DNA of 64,000 bases from Dendrolimus kikuchii (taxonomy: Eukaryota > Arthropoda > Insecta > Lepidoptera > Lasiocampidae): positions 2,639,001 through 2,703,000 of the forward strand of contig CM034411.1 of NCBI GenBank assembly GCA_019925095.2. The letters run 5' to 3'. Positions within the stretch are counted from its first letter, which is position 1. Every line of letters starts with the position of its first letter. Below, piece by piece: positions 57,106 to 64,000 of this stretch. Under the pieces are notes generated by a model that saw nothing but the letters and a program-made list of their open reading frames with translations, made no database searches and was not told where the DNA came from. A program made the translations under genes and the position numbers.

Positions 57106-57835
57106 TAGCGATGAGCAGCAGACCTGTGAGCCAATACATTTGTTCCGTACAAAATACATTTGTACTGATACGGCTCAAAATGTAAAATGTACTACTTCAA
57201 CATTTTTGTCGCGCTACTACTCAAAATAAGAGGAACTGTAGAACGAGGATTATGCTACACAGTACAATAACGCCTCTACAAATATTGATATGACAAACAG
57301 GGCGTTCCATTAGTTGCTCACAACGCCCAAAATGCTCCGTTAGCCGTTCCACAAGGCGACCGCGGTTGTTGTGGTCGTGGCGAAAATGTCACTAATGACG
57401 TCATCATTTTCGATCACACAACGCACACAACGACCCATCTCAAGCGGTGGGTCGAATAACCGTTCCACTTGGGCCTACGGCGAGCAAGTGGAACGGGAAA
57501 AATCGCGGTCATGAACGTGGTCGTTGTGAGTCCCTAATGGAACGTAGCCATAGAGGGACAACATGACAATATCATAGTACGACTGTAAAAATGAGGTGAC
57601 CGAGGCCGATCTCATCCGATTCTTAACGAACATTTCCGAACTAGAAGTGTTGGCCGGGACAAATGAGGGAACGACGCTCACCGCCTCACCGGCCTCATCG
57701 CTTCAAATGTGCTGCCGCGGTACAGACCACACAAATCTCCTCACCTCATTTAAAGCGGTACATTGTACTGGTTCAGTACATAATGTCATATTACTCTTAC
57801 AAACTCATTTTAAAATCATGTCCTGCTAAACACTA
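57106..57835 (-). mobile_element. Second hAT-like MITE copy, split by a Harbinger-like MITE
   Basis: Termini TAGCGATGAGCAGCAGACC and (inverse) TAGTGTTTAGCAGGACATG. The interior matches 31520-32002 inverted (GTGAGGCGGTGAGCGTC, GACCGATGCC-like). The middle is interrupted at 57301-57549. No 8-bp duplication is visible because a Rep-S element adjoins the right end. Confidence 0.78.
57301..57549 (-). mobile_element. PIF/Harbinger-like MITE nested in the hAT-like copy
   Basis: Inverted ends GGCGTTCCATTAGTTGCTCA and (inverse) GGCTACGTTCCATTAGGGAC. AATGACGTCATCATTTTCG inside. Same family as 26187 and 28225. Confidence 0.75.
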
Positions 57836-58141
57836 TCCGTGCAGGAACGGAGAAAGAATATAATTTCCTGCGGCCTGGCGGCCTGTCGTAAGAGGCGACT
57901 TAACAACCCACAGCCAGGTGGTAGAGCATTTGCCCAACTGGATGGCTACCACCCCTGGTCTAAAGTATGTCGCCATAACAACCTTGAGTTGTGTTCCGGC
58001 ATTAGTGACCGGGTTCCAGTTTCCCTTAACAGAGCAGCAGCGCATTTGTAGCAACGTTGGTGTTGCAAATGTCCATAGGCGAAGGTAACCGCTTTCCATC
58101 AAGTGGGCCATCTGCCTGTCTGCTGATCTCCGGCAATAAAA
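57836..58141 (+). mobile_element. Rep-S, full length
   Basis: Begins exactly where the hAT-like element at 57106-57835 ends; 3' GGCAATAAAAAAATAAAAAA. Confidence 0.87.
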
Positions 58142-58315
58142 AAATAAAAAATAAAAAATAAAAATCTCGTGACTCGTGACATACAGTAAACTAGGAGCAC
58201 CATTCCTATCATCATTATATAATATTATAAATACAATATGATCACTATAAGGATTACCGATGGGTATTAATATCCTATCATTTATGCAATCACGTGTCTT
58301 AACTATTTATATTCA

Positions 58316-58498
58316 AATTCAAATTCAAAAGTTTTTATTCAAAATAAGTTCCACTGGAGAACACTTTTTGAAGGTCATACATGTAAGTTAAAATTTAATT
58401 TTTACTTCCTATTCTATGTACACCGCTTCGCAACGTGTTGATGCTGTAAAGGAGAAGAAGCGGCAAGAAACTCCCCAGCAACACGTCTAGTTAAATAT
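58316..58498 (-). mobile_element. LINE 3' end fragment
   Basis: TTCAAATTCAAATTCAAAAG tail, then TACACCGCTTCGCAACGTGT and GAAGCGGCAAGAAACTCCCC. The second part also occurs at 31215-31285, between the arms of the inverted repeat there. Confidence 0.55.
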
Positions 58499-58929
58499 TA
58501 TTTTTCTTTATATTTCATATTCTATTTATATCTCAAATTCTTTTTTTTTATAAGTTTTGTACAGAAGTATGTTACAGAATTACTTTTTGAAGAATTAATG
58601 GAGTTGTAGCAAACAATGCATACTCAATAAGACCAAGACAATAAAAGGAAAGAAAAACAATATTATAGTTATAATAATGACATGACGTGCTAAAATGTTA
58701 TGCTGCAATATGTCTCCACAAATTCCTTACAAGCATGGCAAGATAAAAAAATAAATAAAAACGTTATACAAAATTTAGTATAAGAGGTTGGAGCGAGCTG
58801 CTATATAAATGAATTTTTATCATTTAAGTATTCTTCAATAGTGTAGTATCTATCCCCTTTTTATCAAGATGCTTTTTAATATAGTTTTAAATTTTGTGAA
58901 AGGCAGATCTAACATTTCATTCGGTAGTA

Positions 58930-59060
58930 TATAGTAGTAGATACTACCAGACGTTGTCCTACCCTAATAAATTTATTGCAGCGCCAGCTACGGTCCAATT
59001 GTGAATCTAAACCATCCGAGGAACCCACTCGAAGACAAAATATTTCATCAAGATCGTGTG
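58930..59060 (-). mobile_element. Scrap of the same repeat group
   Basis: ACTACCAGACGTTGTCCTAC, GCGCCAGCTACGGTCCAATT, GAGGAACCCACTCG. Confidence 0.5.
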
Positions 59061-59284
59061 CAATGCTGGATCATGAATCTCGCACAGCTGATCGCTAGTT
59101 CGAGTATTTTTGTTTTAGTGGACTGTAGTATTATTTAGTGGATTTATGAGAGTAAGACGTATGCCAAATCCAGCACAAAAACCAATGGGGTAATAAACAC
59201 CATTAACCTCAAATCCACCTTCATTGGGGCAGTTAGAACAGCTCCTGAGAGTACACGGTACTAACAAGTCCTCTGGTGGCACTT

Positions 59285-60520
59285 TACATACATATTGTCA
59301 CGTCTGTTTCCCATTGAGGTAGGGATAGGCAGAGACGATGGATTTCCAACTTCTACGATCCTGACAAACATGTTTCGCTTCATCAACTTTCATAACTTCT
59401 AACTTGGTATATGCGACGCGTTGCTTGTCGTGAGAACTCATCGATTTTGAACTTACGCAGCCTGTCACAACTTTTGGAAGTCGAATTGCAATCTAATGTC
59501 AAGACAAGAACACGTGGTAAATCAGTCTCATGTTGTGGTAAATTACATTACATCCAGTGTTCAAGTGTTGCCAGTATTCTTCTATGTCTCTATTTCTCGG
59601 TGAAATTTATCGTTTGTTTTGTTATAGTTTCTGAGGTTTATCTTTTTTTGGGTCATGATTAATAAATTTATCAATTAATCTCTTCACACGTACACGCTTA
59701 TTTAAAGTGCTTTTCACATGACCTTTCTTCAAAATATCTTTAATTTGATCATGAGTACCGTCCGTGTATTTATTTTTATTATCCGTGCAGGAACGGAGAA
59801 AGAATACAATTTCCTGCGGCCCGGCGGCCTAACGTAAGGGGCGACTAAACAACCCACAGCTAGGTGGTAGAGTATTTGCTCGACTGGATGGCGACCACCC
59901 CTGGTCTAGAGTATGCCGCCATAACAACCTTGTGTTGTATTCCGGCATTAGTGACCAGGTTCCAGTCTCCTTTAAGAGAGCAGCAGCGCATTTGTAGCAC
60001 CTTTGGTGTTGCAAAAGTCTATAGGCGATGGTAACCGCTTTCCACCAAGTGGGCCGTCTGCCTGTCTGCTGAACTCCTGCAATAAAAAAAAAGAGTACGT
60101 CGCAGTTGACCGACACCGACTCTACCACTCACATTACTGTCATATAATTGTTTTGTGATTCTGCTTTCATTCATTAATCTCTACATGCCCAAACCACTTT
60201 AATATTCCTTTTTCAACTCGTGTCATTGCATCCTCTTTCAATCCACAACGTTCCTTTATCACACTGTTATTTATCATATCACTTACATTAACTTTACATA
60301 TACTTCTCTAACCTCTAATTTCAACTGCGTTTATTCTACTTTCAAGCTTCTTCTGCCATACATTAGCGTTGGTACTAAGACTCCTTGATAGACAGCCAGG
60401 CGTACCCTTACAGATATCTTCGGGCTGTTCATAGAAGAGTTAAGCGCTCCATTCACCTTATTACCTGCTATTTCAATATCACTCTCATACTTTCCATCTC
60501 TTGTAAACGCACGCATGGCT
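59285..60520 (-). mobile_element. Old RTE-type LINE interrupted by a Rep-S copy
   Basis: On the minus strand, 60520-60180 reads FTRDGKYESDIEIAGNKVNG, then RLAVYQGVLVPTLMYG, then ERCGLKEDAMTRVEKGILKWFGH. Beyond the Rep-S insertion (59780-60091) the same element continues at about 59760-59680 (DQIKDILKKGHVKSTLNK) and ends at 59400-59300 (VDEAKHVCQDRRSWKSIVSA). It is diverged from the young family. Confidence 0.75.
59780..60091 (+). mobile_element. Rep-S nested in an old RTE LINE
   Basis: ATCCGTGCAGGAACGGAG to CTCCTGCAATAAAAAAAAA; minus-strand LINE code resumes on both sides. Confidence 0.87.
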
Positions 60521-60836
60521 TATTATTAGACTTCAATGATGAATTTAAAAATGGGATATGAATCGGTCACATGGTAAAAGCACGGATAAAACGGAACGTC
60601 CGGACTGACCTCACGAGCTTTAGAGACCGGTCACGCCACTACGAAATGGCGGCGAAAACGAAAATCAGTGACATTTATAAAACTACCCACATCAGTATAA
60701 ATTGTGAGGATTCAACAGGAGGGAGGAATTTAGGAACAATTCAGTGATATACACACGAACATTAGAATTTATATATATGTATAAAGATAGGTAGAGATTA
60801 AGATAAAGACATCGAATTAGAAAGTGGATTTATATT

Positions 60837-61010
60837 TTAGTTCGATGGATCGCAATCACTATTGTCATCTTCTTTTTTCTCTTCGGGGTTCTTGATTCTG
60901 TGGATGCACAGAGGAGGGTCGTTGCAAGGTGGCTTCTTAATTTTGCTGCAAGGGGGAGGCGGGTCACAGGGGTGCGGGGGATCTTCCTTCGCACACGTTT
61001 TCACGTTCAT
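60837..61010 (-). CDS. Small Cys/Pro-rich protein, 57 aa (paralogue A)
   Basis: ATG at 61010, stop TAA at 60837. The protein starts MNVKTCAKEDPPHPCDPPPP, continues CSKIKKPPCNDPPLCIHRIK and ends in an acidic tail (NPEEKKEDDNSDCDPSN). Five spaced cysteines give Cx8Cx5Cx7Cx5C, with Pro in most loops. The ORF at 62243-62414 shares KEDPPHPCD exactly, the next cysteines and the RIKNP/RVKNP end, so the pair arose by duplication and both are very likely genes. The frame also runs upstream through an AAACCAG acceptor-like site just before the ATG, so a 5' exon is possible. No signal peptide is seen, so it may be cytoplasmic or nuclear. The family is unknown to me. Confidence 0.7.
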   Translation of the reverse strand: MNVKTCAKEDPPHPCDPPPPCSKIKKPPCNDPPLCIHRIKNPEEKKEDDNSDCDPSN

Positions 61011-61147
61011 GAACCTCCCTGGTTTATATCTTGCTAGAAACAATGAACTAATAAACTAAAATGTAAATAAGTATCTAAATAAAGGAAAAAAAACTTGTAT
61101 GTGTTAGCTCTTGCACACGACTGGAGTTTACTCCTACATTAAAAAAC

Positions 61148-61500
61148 ATGTGGGCGACAGCGGCCGAATGCGGCCGAATAAGGTCAGTTAGACGGTTACA
61201 AGAAAAGTATATAAGGGAATCTTTAAAAGTTGCACCCGTGACTGAAAAACTGACAGGAAGAAGATTAAGTTGGTATGGTCATATAATGAGGAGAGATGAG
61301 TCACGTCATAAAAATAATGTTAAACTACAAGATGGATGGGTACAAATGGAAAGGTAGACCAAAAAAAGAGGGATGGATTGTGTGAAGGATGATATGTGGT
61401 GTGACAGAAGATGTATGTCAGAATAAAGGAGTGTGGAAGAAAAATACATATCGTGCCGACCCCAATTAATTGGTATATGGTGAAAGAAAATAAAGATATA
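61148..61500 (+). mobile_element. LINE reverse-transcriptase tail fragment
   Basis: Frame RESLKVAPVTEKLTGRRLSW, then YGHIMRRDESR, then after a frameshift GRPKKRGMDCVKDDM-like sequence and CATATCGTGCCGACCCCAAT near the 3' end. The same 3' end (ATATTGTGCCGACTCCAAAT) occurs at 23288-23310. Confidence 0.7.
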
Positions 61501-61871
61501 ATAAATTCAAAATATCCTACTGATACTTATAAATATAGCCATATAATAGACAGAATATAAAAGATTAATCAATTTTAAATAAAACAAACGGATCTGTACT
61601 ATTATATCTGAATCTTTATATATTAATACATAAGAGATTACTCATATAATAATAAATAATAAAAAAACTAATCATTTAAACAATAATCTTAATCAATGTT
61701 AAGATAATACTTTTTAGAATAATCTACGTGTTGGTCGTTACGAATTTTAAGTCGAATGAATCAACTATGCACTGATGTGCCGCCTCGACCGGGGTTTCTC
61801 AGACCACTAAAATATAGTGTCTTCACTCGGCGATGATCGCGTTTATTATTTTAATGTGTATTTTAGACTAT

Positions 61872-62084
61872 TTTTTTTTATTACAGTAGTTCACTTAATG
61901 GAAAGCGGTTACCATCGCCTATGGACATTTGCATCACCAAAGGTGCTACAAATGCGCTGCTGCTCTCTTAAGGGAGACTGGAACGTGGTCACTAATGCCG
62001 GAACACAACTCAAGGTTGTTATGGCGACATACTTTAGACCCAGGGTGGTAGCCATCCAGTCGGGCAAATGCCCTACCACCTGGC
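61872..62084 (-). mobile_element. Rep-S, short form with tail deletion
   Basis: 5' edge GCCAGGTGGTAGGGCATTTG at 62084, then normal to GCTTTCCATTAAGTG; about 25 bp are missing before the poly(A). Lies between small Cys-rich paralogues A and B. Confidence 0.83.
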
Positions 62085-62129
62085 AATTAATTTTAATTTT
62101 AATTTTCAAATACATGTGTGTGCCCTTTA

Positions 62130-62206
62130 AGGCTTGCAGCACTGGTAGCACCTTAGTGTTGCAAATGTCAATAGGCGATGGTAACCACTTTGCATCAGAT
62201 GGGCCA
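62130..62206 (+). mobile_element. Rep-S 3' scrap downstream of paralogue B
   Basis: GGTAGCACCTTAGTGTTGCA then ATAGGCGATGGTAACCACTT. The unspliced paralogue B frame would read into it. Confidence 0.75.
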
Positions 62207-62242
62207 CCAATCTATGTGTTATACAAAAACATTGATACTTAC

Positions 62243-62414
62243 TGATCTCACCAGAGGACGCTGGGTTTTTCACCCTCTCCAAGCACAAGAAGGGGTCGGG
62301 ACAGTTACCCTCGTCCTCTTTAAAAGGATCGCATGGAACAGGAGAATCGCAAGGGTGAGGTGGGTCCTCCTTCTTGCAACTTGTCACGTCTACTTTTTGG
62401 GATGCTCTTTGCAT
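62243..62414 (-). CDS. Small Cys/Pro-rich protein, first exon (paralogue B)
   Basis: ATG at 62414 reads MQRASQKVDVTSCKKEDPPH, then PCDSPVPCDPFKEDEGNCPD, then PFLCLERVKNPASSGEI. Cysteine spacing Cx8Cx5Cx9Cx5C matches paralogue A (60837-61010), with KEDPPHPCD identical. The coding part ends at a strong donor (ATCA|GTAAGT, exon edge 62243); a second donor, CTG|GTGAGA, lies nine bases earlier (edge 62252). Both leave the same phase. Without splicing the frame runs on for 38 codons into a Rep-S retroelement fragment. A matching 3' exon could begin at the TATTTTAG acceptor near 61800, giving a stop within two codons, but this is weak. The upstream TTGTTTTAGAATTTG resembles the exon edge of the ORF at 56109. 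Confidence 0.65.
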
Positions 62415-62429
62415 TTTGATCAAGGTATA

Positions 62430-63345
62430 GATTTTTATCCTATGCAAGGAAAATACTGATTGGGTATTTGACAAATTCTAAAACAATGAACATTTTACCC
62501 GTCTTATGGGAGATTAATTTTACGTAGTAGGGACGCGGGCCGAGGGTGGAGGAATACTTGTCCATTATGTTTAGATATAAAACGAATTTTTGACGATTAT
62601 AAAAAAATAATCACGCAGGCTAAGTCGGGCGCTCCGGTTCTATTCTACCCTATATTAAAAAAATTGAGTCTGAATATTTTTTTGGTTATAAATAAGTCCT
62701 AAACTCAAATCACACTTTATATTATCAAAATTAACAAATAATTGTCAATAATTTAAATTTTCCATTATTGATTAAAAACCTCACGGTGACGCCCTCTGGG
62801 AATTTTGGATAGTTTATAGATAACTTCACTTCATACGTCACTGCGGCTGCCCACTCGCCAGTAGACGGTGTCTGGGTACCTTTTTGACTTTTCCTACGTC
62901 ACATGTACTATATGTCGTCGTTGGTCGCTGCTGTACTCGCTGATTAAGCGCACGTCAATAATTAATAATATTTAAAAACTTATCAAATAACTACTATCTG
63001 GTGATCGAAAAATCGGCCCTTAAACTAATCATAAAGACTAAAAAGTGTTGCATTAAGTGGAAGGACTGGGAATAGGTTATAAGCTTCCTTTTATAGGCTT
63101 CCCCTCGTGTCTGGTATTTTGGCGAAGGAGCTGAAGATGGCGTGGTGAACTAATAGTGATCTGACAAATATAAGGTGAGCGGGTATATTTTTTTACCTGC
63201 ACCAGTGGTTGTCGTATGAGATGTCCTGATTGCCTGGCATCGCATACTTATGTCTTATATCACCGTAATTTATTTAAGGCTCTAACGCTGGTTAATCATA
63301 GCCCCTATACTACATCTTATGGATATTTACACGCCTTTTTATACT
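62430..63345. other. No gene seen; mixed unique sequence
   Basis: GC-richer patch at 62780-62960 (GGTGACGCCCTCTGGGAATT) with no open frame. ATATAAGGTGAGCGG at 63170 looks like a plus-strand splice donor but has no exon partner. Confidence 0.35.
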
Positions 63346-63349
63346 ATCC

Positions 63350-63510
63350 GCAAGAGTTAACTTGAGACTTGAGCGGAATCCCGCATTCTGCTCAGGTCTC
63401 AAGTTAACTCTTCTTTCGCTCCTGACCCCCGCCTTCTTACCGCTCTCGCCATCGACGCATCAGTACCTCGCGCTTACGTCATCCGAGCGAAGTCTCAAGT
63501 TAACTCTTGC
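63350..63510. mobile_element. Three-armed TIR MITE
   Basis: Left GCAAGAGTTAACTTGAGACT and the inverse at the right end (AGTCTCAAGTTAACTCTTGC, 63491-63510). A third arm, GGTCTCAAGTTAACTCTT, lies at 63395-63412 and pairs with the left arm as a tight hairpin. 300 bp before the small Cys-rich ORF at 63641. Confidence 0.8.
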
Positions 63511-63640
63511 AGTTTGTACTCTTAAAAACAGTTTTAGTTAACTCAAATCACCATTCAACTCTTATTAAATTCAATTACTACTTATTTAAACAAAAACCAC
63601 GACATTTACTTACAATAAATAAGTTTCAATCAACTAAAGA

Positions 63641-63823
63641 TTATTTTTTTTCATCGCTTTTTAGTTTTTCGTTGCAACAATGGCACGGTGCTGTGTTTGT
63701 ATTGTTAGTTTGGTTGTTACTTGCTTTCTTAAGACTGTCCGTGTGTTCTAAGCCTGGATTGACACATGGCAAGCATTTATGATCAAGTTTCTGGCAATTC
63801 TTCCTGCAGGGTTGGTTTGGCAT
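63641..63823 (-). CDS. Small Cys-rich protein, 60 aa (uncharacterised)
   Basis: ATG at 63823, stop at 63641. It starts MPNQPCRKNCQKLDHKCLPC, giving C-x3-C-x6-C-x2-C, continues VNPGLEHTDSLKKASNNQTN with an Asn/Thr run, then APCHCCNEKLKSDEKK with a second CxCC cluster. The two clusters could bind a metal, but that is inference. The frame is open a further 56 codons upstream without a better start, and the segment there is hydrophobic and AT-rich, so I prefer the internal ATG. It belongs with the other minus-strand small Cys-rich ORFs by size, composition and an MPN start shared with the one at 56109-56312. Confidence 0.45.
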   Translation of the reverse strand: MPNQPCRKNCQKLDHKCLPCVNPGLEHTDSLKKASNNQTNNTNTAPCHCCNEKLKSDEKK

Positions 63824-64000
63824 TTTTACTAAATTTCTCTTTACATATTTCTCGTATTGATATAATTTTATTTGGCATTGCAATGTCAAAATATATATTG
63901 AAAATCTTACAAATGAGTTTGGAATATATAAAAACTTGTTATAACATATGCAAATCTCATGAATGTCTAAATGTCTTTTTAGAAATATCATTGATTTTTT

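Noticed and set aside
1..64000. CRISPR array, operon or phage content
   Set aside because: Tandem or dispersed repeats here are transposons and microsatellites; spliced exons and repeat classes show an animal genome.

Overview
The window looks like a gene-poor, repeat-dense stretch of a lepidopteran (butterfly or moth) nuclear genome. It is AT-rich and carries many 5'-truncated non-LTR retrotransposon tails, tRNA-derived SINEs and foldback/TIR MITEs. Long TA microsatellites and widely separated, properly phased GT-AG exons complete the picture. Nothing prokaryotic, plasmid-like or CRISPR-like was seen. The assignment to Lepidoptera rests on recognising repeat types and has not been checked by a search.

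Only two stretches hold convincing host genes. (1) About 20.1-43.6 kb, plus strand: the C-terminal half of a Pax2/5/8 transcription factor gene (fly orthologue shaven/sparkling, sv). Six coding exons (20142-20247, 20512-20689, 24196-24281, 27558-27708, 36618-36752, 40567-40675) join in consistent phases. They encode the end of the paired domain, a polyglutamine linker, the octapeptide YSINGILGI, a KRKR basic stretch, the conserved block KRQRSHYNGDQIYSN-LWSSKW and a Tyr/Pro/Ala-rich C-terminus. A seventh, 3' terminal exon begins at 43525. The exons for most of the paired domain must lie left of the window or hide in unread sequence; I did not find them. (2) About 53.5-63.8 kb, minus strand: a 570-residue intronless ORF with seven perfect-length 11-residue repeats, plus four small Cys-rich ORFs. 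Two of these are clear paralogues sharing KEDPPHPCD and the spacing Cx8Cx5Cx7-9Cx5C. I know no family for any of these five and regard this block as the best candidate for undescribed biology.

The rest is repeats. Families recurring in the window are: (a) a young RTE-type LINE with a GTAT-repeat tail (13 truncated pieces); (b) 'Rep-S', a ~310-bp SINE-like element with a fixed 5' end and poly(A) tail (about 19 pieces) and a shorter form with its own fixed 5' end; (c) two tRNA-headed SINE families; (d) a TTAATAA-tailed LINE 3' end ('Rep-T'); (e) two families of nonautonomous elements that end in CTAG(C/T) or carry GGTAGGTGGCGCTGG-like cores; (f) PIF/Harbinger-like MITEs with 3-bp target duplications; (g) a hAT-like MITE with a perfect 8-bp duplication; (h) a solo LTR; (i) a Penelope-like repeat with a hammerhead-like motif, once as an inverted pair. 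Several are nested, and this gives a relative order of insertion. Retroelements also sit within 20-70 bp of four of the Pax exons.

Region layout: 1-20.1 kb repeats in (probably) an upstream intron or intergenic region of sv; 20.1-43.6 kb sv with repeat-laden introns, including a repeat-poor block at 38.6-39.5 kb that may be regulatory; 43.6-45 kb probable 3' UTR; 45-53.4 kb intergenic; 53.5-64 kb the minus-strand block of novel ORFs mixed with repeats.
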